Program-made: the position numbers and the translations under genes | Shown here: positions 11,004-21,931 of the stretch, one piece after another | How positions within the stretch are numbered: the stretch's first letter is position 1 | How the letters are laid out: every line of letters starts with the position of its first letter | Source of the DNA: Hofstenia miamia | Lineage: Eukaryota > Xenacoelomorpha > Acoela | Assembly (NCBI GenBank): GCA_004352715.1 | Contig: SCFE01000076.1 | Coordinates: forward strand, 539,045-603,044 | Direction of reading: 5' to 3' | Length of the DNA: 64,000 bases | Notes under the pieces: model-generated | The model's database searches: none | What the model was told of the DNA's origin: nothing | Seen by the model: only the letters and a program-made list of their open reading frames with translations

Positions 11004-13010
11004 TTTTTGCTTTTAAAAAATTTCCTAGAAATTACAAACCATACTATTTTTATAATATTATATGCTTCCTTAAGAAGAGGAAATCTTTTTTCACTGTCAG
11101 GTCCATCTGCTCTCAACTCCACCATTTTCTCCATCCATACATTGACAATGGAAATAAATGAAAATTTAACAATCCCTCTTAACACATTTATTACTCATTT
11201 TAAGCCCCTACAATTCAAATATGAATGTATTTTTTCAATTCAAACAATATTGAAATAGCAATTATAAATCTATCTAATGAAATTACCATTTTTTTTAATT
11301 TCAACCAATATTCATATTATTTCATTAAATTGTGAATGAAGCACTGATCAAATAAAAAATCTAACAGTGCAAATAGGTATAAACTGCAAGCTATAGAACA
11401 AAAATCAACTTATGAAGCCCTTATAAAAAATGAATTTTAAACCAACTTCCATAGACTGTCACATTAAGTAAAAATTAAAATCAATATCTCACAAATCAGC
11501 TTAGCAAGTGAAACAACACATTTCCACCTAAATTCGAACATGAAAAATCCAAATATGAATTTATTTTTTTCAATTATAACAATATTGAAATAGCGATTTG
11601 GAAGAAATCTTTCAAATTTGAATTTTCACATTTTATTCATTGAATGGCAGTGAAAGGGCTTCTCAATCTAGAAATCCAATGCCAGAAACACATTTGCCAG
11701 TCTTTAGTCAATGTACAAACATCAATCTTTACTGAGAAGTAGTAGTCAATGCTCTGGAAAATTTATATTATCAGAAACTCCGAAATCCCAGTATATCCAA
11801 TAACCACGGCAAAATCTCAAAGAAATTGACAGAATGGATCACAGATATCAATAAAATGGAGTAAAATGTAAATGAATTTTCAAGGTTTATCCATAGCATC
11901 CATTTTCATCATCCACAATATACATTTAAAAAACACCGATTTTTGCAAGTTTTTAAGGGTATCCTAATGTGAAGTTTACTATTTTGAAACAAAATTTTAA
12001 AGTTTAATAATATTAAAAAGTAAATACAGAAATATTCACAGTTTTTTTAAAAAAATAGCTATAATTTTTAAAAAATTACTAACATATCCTATAATATTCA
12101 TATCTAAAAGAGAAAATTTCCCATTATGAAAGATTGCAAATTGTTTTTTGAATGCTATTTCTTGTGTTACTGCAAATATCTCAAAGTAAAAATTTCCAAT
12201 TTTTGAATTTTTAATTTTGAGAAAAACGTTTTTTAGTTGAAATATTTAAAACCTTCCGTATTGGGAGAGGACTAAAAAATTAGAATCTCCTTTCAAAACT
12301 GCGCATTTTGGTGTAAAAATCTTATTCATAGCATCATTATATCAAAAGTTATTAAAGAAAATATCTTTTCTGAAAAATTAGCAAGCCTAGATCAGCCAAT
12401 ATTTATCTTAGAGCTAAACATGCCGTGAAACAAATTTTTTAAGTGAAATTTGCTACTTAAAAATTCAAATGGAGCTATGATATCTTTAAAATTTTTGTTG
12501 CTATAGCCTGCTAACGTTGAGGTATAATATCTAAAGGCCAACCCAGGTTTTTAAAATAAATTCTTTTTTTTAAAAATTTATGGCTGTGTGAAATTTTTGT
12601 CTTGAAATTTCAAACAATTCTGATCAAAATTCAGATCACTAGTGTGAAAGAAACGAAAAAAACAATTTTTCAAAAAAGTTTTTTTCAAATAAATAATATA
12701 AAAAATTTGAAAATTCAGGATTATTAAGAAATTTATATAAATTTCTAATGTTGGGAATTTAAAAAAACTTTAAATTTTCAAATTCCATTTCCAATTTTTT
12801 GTGTGAGTTCTCTCCAAATATCATCAATGTCAGAAAACAAATTATTTTGCCGCTAGAGGGCGCAATTTTGACATGTTCAGGCTTGTAAAAAGGCTTAGAA
12901 TCTTCAACTTGCAGAGCTCTATAAGCCTGCAAAATTTCATGGTGATAGCTACAATATTAACAGAGCTGTGGGCAAAAATTTGTTTTTCAAGAAATTTAGA
13001 GGAAGTATAG
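11004..13010. other. AT-rich noncoding DNA
   Basis: Long A and T tracts and no recognisable coding sequence. A GC-richer spot, GCCGCTAGAGGGCGC, lies near 12850 inside what looks like an old repeat. Confidence 0.5.
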
Positions 13011-13012
13011 AA

Positions 13013-13323
13013 AGCAACTAACTTTGCTTAACAAGACAATTACAACAAGAGTGGACTCAAGGTCAACATGTTCAGGGAACGACAGCGGCAAAAATTTTTA
13101 AAAAGTATGGTTTGCATTGTGATATTGCTGCATTGAAAGCGTTTTTAACACAAAAGCAATGACTAAATCAACTTAGGTGGTGCTGTGAGAATCATACAGG
13201 TTCTCTTGATAGCTGAAGGAAAGTGATTTTCTCCATTGAAACTAAGTTGGAACATCATTCAAGAAGAAGACGTTTTATGAGAAGCCCTTCAGGCAATGGA
13301 GTGTGAGATCACCCAAAATGCAC
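13013..13323 (+). pseudogene. Tc1-like transposase fragment
   Basis: Translation gives LRWCCENHTGSLDS, then RKVIFSIETKLEHHSRRRR and RFMRSPSGNG. This resembles the Tc1/mariner stretch with Arg-Leu-x-Trp-Cys, followed by the 'VLFSDES.F' segment holding the second catalytic Asp, and then the Arg-rich 'R.YVRRP' segment. The expected Asp is replaced by Ile-Glu. There are in-frame stops, and the sequence ends at an N (13324). It is an old fragment with no intact ends. Confidence 0.55.
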
Positions 13324-13589
13324 NTCATTGTGTATAATTTATAGTTTCAGTAAGCTACTAGTTAAAAAATAGAAAATTTAAAATACATGTGATTAAACAA
13401 AATATTCATCATGGCCAAAATCATTATGTATAATTTAGTTTGAAGCAGTAATTTAAAAACGTACTTGATTAAACGTGAAATATTATAATATAGATGGGTT
13501 ATGAGAACAAAAGTATTGTCATACCTTGTTATTTGCATGTAGATGCATTTTGAAACCAAAACACATTGCCTTCAACCTTTGAGTTTTTG

Positions 13590-13700
13590 AATCATCTTCT
13601 AAATGTACAAATGCTTGTAAATAGTGTATTATTCACATGTAAAAAATATAGGTGCATAGTATTTTAAAGATAGATTGCTAAAAATTTTGAGAAAATTACA
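13590..13700 (+). repeat. Dispersed repeat family B, copy 2
   Basis: Same blocks and order as 6230-6350 (CTTCTAAATGTACAAATGCT at the left), with small insertions. Confidence 0.65.
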
Positions 13701-13847
13701 AACTAATATTTTGTAAGCATAAGAGCTCTACAATATCGGCTATATAGCAAATGTTAGGTCAAATATTGCTAAAAAGCACAAATATTAATACATACTTGAT
13801 TAAAATACAAGAGTTATAAACCAGAAACATTTAATACAAGTGAACTA

Positions 13848-14390
13848 TTGCAAATTAGTACAAATGATGAAAGCAAAACATTAAATTTGGGGGGGGGGAT
13901 CAAAGGCGTACCAATGTTTTTATGTGTAGACATATTTCAGGATCTAAACCAAAGCTCCAGCCTTACATGTATATTGAGACTGAAATCAATGCAAAGTATC
14001 TGCTTGCCATGGCTAACAATTCAGCTAAGTTGGATAAAAACCCAAAATTAAATGCATATTTGGCAAAATTCAACAATAAACGTAACTGTATAATAAAAAT
14101 CCATGAAATCAAAGCATCCATTTTGTAGCTGAGCATAAAATATGGCTAGATTGACCAAGCTTTCACTTCAATTTACTCTCATCAACCAGAATAACCACGA
14201 ATTTTACATATTCTTTAATGTAATATGACAGAAATAGTTTTTTAATATGAAACACCACCAACCATAATGTAAAATGAATAGCTGAAACACATCAATTTTG
14301 AATAGATATGATTCATTAAATAGAACAAAGAACTTTAAAAATACCACATTATTTCATTATTTCTTTGCTGAATATTTTTTTCCCAATTTT
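13848..14390. other. Noncoding DNA with a G(9) run
   Basis: A G9 homopolymer at about 13880 sits in two short overlapping open frames of 67-68 codons with no similarity I recognise. I treat them as chance. Confidence 0.4.
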
Positions 14391-15300
14391 TTTTGTTTTT
14401 ACCAAATTCACTACTCCATTTTCTTTTTGAGCTATGTTGTTTAGCGATTATTATTTCCATGGAAACTAGAACATGGCGTTTTTGGTCAAAATAAATTCAT
14501 ATAGAATTCGCTTAATGTAGTAAGAGTTTAATTGATATAATATTTTAGAAATAACTAAACAAAGTTCTCAAATTCTTTTGTATTTATTGCATTGATAATA
14601 GAATGATCAGATAAATCCCCATTGTTTTTACCATCATTTTGTTCAAATTTATACACTTAATATTCATGTAGAGGTCATTTTTTGCAACAATTGGTTGTGA
14701 TGATAGTGATTTTTGAATATTTATTCATTAAATATATAATTCCATGCCTAAAATTTACCATGAACTTTCCTTTTTTTGCAATGAATGGCTAACATCCAAA
14801 CAGGTTTTTATTGTGCTAGCAAATTATTAGAGTGTTACTGGGTATAATGTACATCCGCATTTCATTGCAATTATTAAATTTGTATCTCTTTATTTGATGG
14901 TTCAAATATATCCTATCTAGCATTGTAATTGCTTTAACCATTCAAAGCTTTATGTGTCAAGTAATAGCGTATATTTACTTTTCATGATGAATAACGAATG
15001 ATCAACACAATAGAAAGTCCTGCTATGTGTTATAAAGCATTGAAGTCTCTAATGTACATTAGCATTAATTGAAAACATAATTGATTTTTGATTCTCACTC
15101 TTCTGCATGAAGATAGTGTTAAATAGACTTTCAAATTTTATAACAAATATGGTTTAAAGACGTTGTACCCTCTAAGAGATTTTATATGAATTTATTTCAA
15201 CCAAAAACACCATGTTCTAGTTTCCATGGAGATTATAAATCGCTAAACAACACAGCTCAAAAAGAAAATGGAGTAGCAAATTTGGTAAAAACAAAAAGAA
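14391..15300. mobile_element. Inverted-repeat element related to family A
   Basis: The left arm (14391-14515) and right arm (about 15190-15300) are inverted copies, roughly 88% identical by eye. They share TTTCTTTTTGAGCT and TCCATGGAAACTAGAACATG on opposite strands. About 680 bp of AT-rich DNA without coding potential lies between. The right arm runs on into family A sequence (15300-15540), so this could be two oppositely oriented fragments rather than one foldback element. I could not assign a target-site duplication. Confidence 0.55.
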
Positions 15301-15540
15301 AAACGCTTTCTCATTTCTATGGCAACAACACAATACAATAGAAAAGATATCAACAAGACTGTGAGCAAGAGTCATAAACCAAATAAACTTCAAAACGTCC
15401 AAAGTAGACAAAAGATGTAACAGTCAGCAAATGTGTACATCCCCCGACAATCCATATAAACCAAAAATATATGCAGAGAAAAGACTGTTTGTGTAAAACT
15501 AATATGATAATAGTGTATAAATGAAGTTCATGACAATATT
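15300..15540 (-). repeat. Dispersed repeat family A, copy 2
   Basis: The reverse complement matches 5905-6130 closely (landmarks GACAATCCATATAAACCAAA and AACAGTCAGCAAA). It joins the right arm of the inverted repeat to its left and a LINE fragment to its right. Confidence 0.65.
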
Positions 15541-16080
15541 GAAGTAATGCTAATTGGTCTTAAATTACGTATTTTAAACAGTTGTGATTTTGGAATTTGT
15601 ATTATTATAGCAGTTTTCCAAATTTTAGGGACTTTAATAGTTCTTAGCAATTCCTCAAATATATAATGAACTAATGTTGCAATTATATACGAAAATTTTT
15701 TAATAAACCAATGTGGGATTCTGTCGTAACCTGTTGATTTTTTTGACGTTTTTCAATGCACGATATACTTGATGCACTGTTAGGGATGGAATCCCTTCAC
15801 TATTTATACTAGGAGTTCTAGGTTGTTTGTAATTCAAATCATTTGATATATTAGTAAACATTTTGTTGATTTTATTTCCATCAAATTTTTTATTCTTCCT
15901 TGATAGTGTATACCGTCCCATAAGTTGATTTATAGAAGCCCACCATTTTCTTATTTTTCCTTGAAATACTTTTTTAATGTCTTTTTTAATTCTTACAAAC
16001 ATTTCATTAGCTCTACGAAGTTTTTTTCTGAATAAATATTTAATTTTAGGAGTCATGAAAATTGGATCCTTATTTGTCAT
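15541..16080 (-). pseudogene. APE-type LINE fragment (linker and first RT motifs)
   Basis: Read on the minus strand, 16080-15700 gives DPIFMTPKIKYLFRKKLRRA and KWWASINQLMGR, the region between endonuclease and RT in CR1-like LINEs. Beyond a frame break, VPKIWKTAII then FKIRNLRPIS (near 15550) is the start of the RT. Sequence stops being LINE-like at about 15540, where family A begins. It is a broken fragment. Confidence 0.75.
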
Positions 16081-16489
16081 TTTAACATTAATGTTTGGAC
16101 ATCCTCTGTCAATGCAATATTAATTCAGAACATGGAATTTTCTTCAATACAAAATCACTTTATTGTATACACTGAAATTTTTTCAAATAAACTGTTTTCA
16201 AGATTCAACAAAATGGTGGTCTACTCTCCAGTGCGCAATTTATTTACTTTTCACCTGGGTCAACTCTCACGGTCTTCTCCGACTATTGCTGCATAGCCAC
16301 AACAATAGAGGAGTAAATTATCAGTCATTATTTGCTACAAGGAATATCGCCTAAGTTTCCACACACACTGAAATATACAAGGACTTGAACAAAATGCAAA
16401 AACAATGTTAGAAAACGTCATTTATTTTGTAGTTGTATATATGTCTTTCTATAATAATACTTTCAATATTTCTCTAATAAATTGAACAA
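16081..16489. other. Noncoding DNA
   Basis: Only short open frames without recognisable content. I see no gene. Confidence 0.45.
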
Positions 16490-18540
16490 TTCCTTCTAGA
16501 ATCGCTGCTAATAGTCAAACACTCATTGACTATTTCATGATATCAAAAAATATGTTTCGTCTTATGATTATTCTTGTTTTGAATTTCCATACTCAGATCA
16601 CTACCTTATAGTTACTTATTCGAATATACTAAAAGTGCGTAAACCTACAAAAGACTGGAAAATAATAAGAGAAAAGTCAACAAAAAGTGTCAAAAATCTT
16701 CGTCAGCATAAAAAAAGCGAAAACTGGAATTCCACATCGTCATCATTAACAGTTAATGAAATGCTATCAAACATTATAAAAACTTTACTTTTCTATTTGG
16801 ATATTTGTTGCCCAGAAAATATATTCTCTCATTCGAATATTCGAAAAAAACTTAAAATGTTTCAAAACCATGGATTTATTCCAAATGCATTGATTTAATC
16901 GAACAAAAGAAACAGAAATGGAAAAAATACATCAATTTTCAAACAAAGGAAAATCATAATGAACATAAAACCGCACGAAATTTATGCAACGTTGTTATAA
17001 GGAAAGCAAGTTATAATTATTCACATTCAGAATATCAAAATCTTTCATCCCAAAAAATTAAATGGGATTTCATTAACAATTTATTGAATAAAAAAAAATG
17101 AAATATAATGCCAGTATTTAAAAAAGACGATCCTGAAGATTGCTTAAATTGTAGACCAATTTCAATCACCTCCCCAATCAGCAAAGTATTTGATCAAATT
17201 ATTTTCATTTAAATTAGCGAGCATTTTTACAAACATGATCTTTACTCCAAAACACAACATGGTTTACGTAAAGGTATTTCTACCAGCGACACTTTAGTAC
17301 GAGCTATTGAAAAATGGAGAAAAACGATAGATGATAATGAATACTCAGCACTAGCTTGCTTAGACCTTTGGAAAGCATTCGATTCGATTGATCATAGCAT
17401 ATTACTACAAAAAGTTAAATTTCTAGGTTTTTCTAATGATAGTATGGGTCTCATTTCTAGTTACTTATATAATCGTATGCAATGAGTAAAGGTTAATGAA
17501 TCGTTTTCAGATTGGGTGCATACTAAAAATGGAGTGCCACAGGGAACAATTTAGCGTCCCTTACTATTTAATATTTATATAAACAATTGGTCCGATTGAA
17601 CAACATGTGACGTTATACAATATGCCGATTATACAATATTATTTAATTCCAATAATTTCCCGCAAAAACCATTCAAACTCTCGAAAAAAATTGTACTTCT
17701 CTCATTAAATATTTAGCTCCCTAAAGGCTAAGAGTGANNNNNNNNNNNNNNNNNNNNNATGCAATGAGTAAAGGTTAATGAATCGTTTTCAGATTGGGTG
17801 CATACTAAAAATGGAGTGCCACAGGGAACAATTTAGCGTCCCTTACTATTTAATATTTATATAAACAATTGGTCCGATTGAACAACATGTGACGTTATAC
17901 AATATGCCGATTATACAATATTATTTAATTCCAATAATTTCCCGCAAAAACCATTCAAACTCTCGAAAAAAATTGTACTTCTCTCATTAAATATTTAGCT
18001 CCCTAAAGGCTAAGAGTGAATCCTTTAAAAACTCAATTCTGCATTGTTAAATCAAATTCTGTATCTACTGATACCTTGCAATATAAAATTTATTTTAACC
18101 GCATTCATATAAAGCAAGTTGAATCCTTTAAATATCTTTGAATTATTTTCGATTCACATTTAAATTTTGAAAAGCAGCTAAATCTTATTATTAGAAAAAT
18201 GGCCATATTGATTAAAGCAATTACCTTTATTTTTGAATGTTTCTAATATTAAGTCATTTCAACTATGCGAATATACTCGACACAGATATAAACAAAAAAT
18301 TCCTCAGAAAATTTCAGGTTCAAATAAATTGGGCTATCAAAGTAGCAATTAATATTCAAAGCTTCAATAAGAATAATGAATACAGAAAAATCTCAAACTT
18401 ATTTCTACATCCACAATGCTATATCTATACAAATGTTCTAAAGACATTCGTCAAAATAATTAATTGTACTTTCCCAAGTAAAAAAATACTTTTGCACCTT
18501 TAATATAACAAGACTGAAATGGCAAGGTTATAAATTTTAC
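16490..18540 (+). pseudogene. APE-type LINE, endonuclease end to RT C-terminus
   Basis: From left to right: SQTLIDYFMISKNMF and YSDHYLIVTYSN (endonuclease end, SDH motif near 16600), then the linker (16635-16898). Next come MPVFKKDDPEDCLNCRPISI, then ALACLDLWKAFDSIDHSILL (motif A, with Ser-Lys changed to Leu-Trp), NGVPQGTI then a stop (motif B), and QYADYTILF (motif C, YADD changed to YADY). A post-RT region with RKFQVQINWAIKVAI follows to about 18500. Many stops and frameshifts make it an old pseudogene. The assembly duplicates 261 bp of it (17477-17737 and 17759-18019). Confidence 0.82.
17738..18019. repeat. 21-N gap and duplicated flank
   Basis: Positions 17759-18019 repeat 17477-17737 exactly as far as I can compare, across 21 Ns. 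This is probably an unmerged contig overlap. Confidence 0.85.
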
Positions 18541-20205
18541 AATCCTGATTACTAGATTAGAAACTAACATAGCAATAACCCAAGTTAATTATCATTCATA
18601 TTTGTGAATATTTCTGGTTTGGTTTTTTTTGTATGTATTTCTTTTCTGGACGCTTTGAGAATTGTTATCAAAATTTATATTGTTCAAACAATTTCTGAAT
18701 ATAATCATTTCATTTTCTTCTTCTTTTTCTCTAATAGAAAAATTAAAATATAAGGTTTGAATGCTCATAGAAAATCCTATATCTAATTTTTACCACGGTT
18801 ATTTTCTGTGCATAAATCAATCCATTTTGTATAACACCAAAATCAAGAAGTATTCTAGAAGCGAAAATGAATGTTATAATTTTAATAATGCAGTAAGGAA
18901 TATTATATTTTATCAGAAAGAGATTTCATGCAAATTAATAATCAAAATTTCCAAAAAAACCTTCCGAGATATTGCATTAAGTTGCCAAGAAATATGCTGC
19001 ATTTTACATGCTATTTACCAAATAAGCAAAGATCAACAAAATTATGCAGTAAATAAAGGTGGAAATAAATATTATTGCTACTAAATCATTTCATAACTAA
19101 CAAGAAAATTATTGTACTAGTCTTTCAAATATAAAATGTGTGCCTGAGACACCTAACTAGCAAACATATTTTGGAATTTGGAAGTTTAAATTGCAAATTC
19201 AACCATGGATAATGCGCATCTATGACAGAATGTGAATAGAACGTAAAAAATATGGATACATTGCTTAAACACGTTGATTTAATCAATTCTGACAACAGAA
19301 CTTCGGAAATTGAATTAAAGCAATATAAAGAAAAAAAATGTGAGAATTCTTATGACACAAATGAAATTTATGGGTGCGTTTTCACTCCGCTGCATTGATT
19401 TATGTGGAACGCTTTTTCTTTGCTGAAATTTATCTAAGGACTATTCCGATATACTGTTTTGAAGTCTGTGGAATCTAACTCTTATTTCTGGAATTAAGAG
19501 AAATTGTTTGTGGATGTAAATCACGCTTTTATTCCCATTTGTGCCCAAACACAAAAAAAACATTTTTGATGTCAATTTCCAATGAAAACTTTATCTTTAT
19601 GTTTTATATTTTTCGAATTTTCCTATAAATTAGTGGGTTGTTAAATATTAAATTTAAAATTTTTCCTTTTAATAGAGAGATATTATAAAATATACAGCTT
19701 TCATGCTTTGGCAATTGGATCATAATGTATATTCTTTTTAACAGAACAGCATCAAAGAAGCATATGATTTAAGTAGGAGTAGTGTATTAAAAATGATGTA
19801 GGGCGCTCAGCAAATACCAGTGCACAGTTTCATCACGTATATTTGTAACAAATGACAATTCAGGTTTTTAGTGCTTACATAGCTTCCTCTTCAGAATAGC
19901 ATAGGTCTATGTGAATTTTACAGGTACAGGTCATGCTACATCATTGAGAGAGTACTCATTCTGCAATCGTATGTATTAGAAGAAAAATTTTCATTCCAAA
20001 AATTAACCTGCCCCTTAACATCCTGCTATTTAAACTAATATGCTAAAATCAAGTGGGCGAGAGATTTTGGGGAAATTGCTTTAAGAAAAATTACATAACA
20101 AATTTTGACATATTTGAAAAGCAAATTTTCAAGTACCATAAGCTTTCTCCGGTTCTCTGATGTCAATTGCATTCAAAATCTGATCTATGTATTGCTATAA
20201 ATTAA
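18541..20205. other. AT-rich noncoding DNA
   Basis: A 107-codon open frame at 18761-19084 (plus strand) has no domain I recognise and the composition of its surroundings. I see nothing else. Confidence 0.45.
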
Positions 20206-20215
20206 GTTTTATGAA

Positions 20216-20913
20216 TATATATATATATATATATAATATANNNNNNNNNNNNNNNNNNNNNNNNNNNNNNNNNNNNNNNNNNNNNNNNNNNNNNNNNNNN
20301 NNNNNNNNNNNNNNNNNNNNNNNNNNNNNNNNNNNNNNNNNNNNNNNNNNNNNNNNNNNNNNNNNNNNNNNNNNNNNNNNNNNNNNNNNNNNNNNNNNNN
20401 NNNNNNNNNNNNNNNNNNNNNNNNNNNNNNNNNNNNNNNNNNNNNNNNNNNNNNNNNNNNNNNNNNNNNNNNNNNNNNNNNNNNNNNNNNNNNNNNNNNN
20501 NNNNNNNNNNNNNNNNNNNNNNNNNNNNNNNNNNNNNNNNNNNNNNNNNNNNNNNNNNNNNNNNNNNNNNNNNNNNNNNNNNNNNNNNNNNNNNNNNNNN
20601 NNNNNNNNNNNNNNNNNNNNNNNNNNNNNNNNNNNNNNNNNNNNNNNNNNNNNNNNNNNNNNNNNNNNNNNNNNNNNNNNNNNNNNNNNNNNNNNNNNNN
20701 NNNNNNNNNNNNNNNNNNNNNNNNNNNNNNNNNNNNNNNNNNNNNNNNNNNNNNNNNNNNNNNNNNNNNNNNNNNNNNNNNNNNNNNNNNNNNNNNNNNN
20801 NNNNNNNNNNNNNNNNNNNNNNNNNNNNNNNNNNNNNNNNNNNNNNNNNNNNNNNNNNNNNNNNNNNNNNNNNNNNNNNNNNNNNNNNNNNNNNNNNNNN
20901 NNNNNNNNNNNNN
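20216..20913. other. (AT)n run and 673-N gap
   Basis: An AT run (about 20216-20240) is followed by 673 Ns (20241-20913). Known sequence resumes inside PLE RT motif C, directly after the position of the first aspartate. Confidence 0.9.
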
Positions 20914-21542
20914 ATGACATTTTTACATTATTTGAAAATGAGTTGGAAATTGAAAATTTCAAAAAATATTTAAACAACCAAGTTGAAGAACTAAAATTTA
21001 CCGTTGAAATAGAAAAAGATCCAACTTTAAACTTCTTAGACATATCAATCATTAAAAAAGAAAAAACATATAAAACCAAATTATACATAAAACCAACAAT
21101 TACAGGATTATACATTCCCTATGAATCACAATGTGATATGAAACATAAGAAAAATACAATTAAATGTTTAATTGAAAGAGCCAATCAAGCATCATCAAAT
21201 TATAACAACTTTATTGAAGCAGTTAATCATTTACGTACCATTTTAGGAAATAATAGATATCATCACAGGCTGATTAAAAGACAAATAGATGAAGTAATAT
21301 TATTAAAGAGTAGCAATCATAACCAAATTAAATCAAAAGAAGAACCAAATTTAAAACAAATATATTGGAAACTTCCATGTTTCAGCAACAAAGTTAAAGT
21401 TTTACAATCAAAGATAAAGAAATTAAATTTTGAATTAAAAAAAATCAAGAATAATACCAATTTTAACATCATTACAAACTCAAAATATTTTATTAAACAA
21501 AGATCCTGTAGCAAAGTTACTGTCTTCTTCATTGGTTTATAA
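20914..21542 (+). pseudogene. Penelope-like reverse transcriptase, copy 2 (C-terminal half)
   Basis: The frame opens at the gap with DIFTLFENELEIENF and runs to a stop at 21542. It matches copy 1 (minus strand, 9.3-8.6 kb) residue for residue over the shared part. The upstream RT motifs are lost in the gap, so motif C cannot be checked here. The RT ends in KVTVFFIGL in the same shifted frame as copy 1. Near identity of two copies 12 kb apart in opposite orientation means either recent transposition or mis-scaffolding of one locus. Confidence 0.82.
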
Positions 21543-21756
21543 ATATACATGTGAAGATTGTCAACAATCTTACATGGGAAAGACACAAAGACACTTTGCT
21601 ACAAGAATCCATGAACATCTTTCAGGTCACCTTAAATCAGAAATTTACCAACATCAACATCCAATTAAAAAAGAAAATTTTGAGATATTGTTAAAAACAA
21701 ACTATCCAATAATTGCAGAATTACTATATATAAAGAAAGAAATAAGATCAAGATGA
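21480..21756 (+). pseudogene. PLE GIY-YIG endonuclease domain, copy 2
   Basis: Same protein as at 8415-8720. It has TCEDCQQSYMGKTQR with the Cys pair and Y-M-G motif, then an Arg-containing RIHEH segment, and it ends KEIRSR followed by a stop. One residue differs from copy 1 (HPIKKE here, HPNKKE there). It overlaps the RT frame in the +1 frame, as in copy 1. Confidence 0.82.
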
Positions 21757-21789
21757 ATGAATAAACAGAAAAATTATTATAACATCAAA

Positions 21790-21890
21790 ATTTTCTAATG
21801 CATGCAATTTCAATTAATTTTAAGTGTAGTTAATTGTAATTAGTTTTCCTTCTAAAGTTGTTCTGATAAAGATTTTGAATCGAAACCGGT

Positions 21891-21895
<5 letters not shown>
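21790..21895 (+). repeat. PLE terminal repeat (3' side of copy 2)
   Basis: These 106 bases lie 34 bp after the endonuclease stop and match 9798-9903. The outer edge runs straight into an (AT)n microsatellite (21894-21925). Confidence 0.75.
21863..21891 (+). ncRNA. Hammerhead-like core in PLE repeat, copy 2
   Basis: CTGATAA is followed by a 4-bp stem (GATT/AATC, loop TTG), then GAAAC and CGGTC. Stem II is fully paired here, unlike copy 1. The conserved G of CUGAnGA is A, an extra A precedes stem II, and no stem I is apparent. It is a decayed or non-canonical hammerhead. Confidence 0.4.

Positions 21896-21925
<30 letters not shown>
21894..21925. repeat. (AT)n microsatellite
   Basis: About 15 AT units directly abut the PLE terminal repeat. 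Confidence 0.95.
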
Positions 21926-21931
<6 letters not shown>

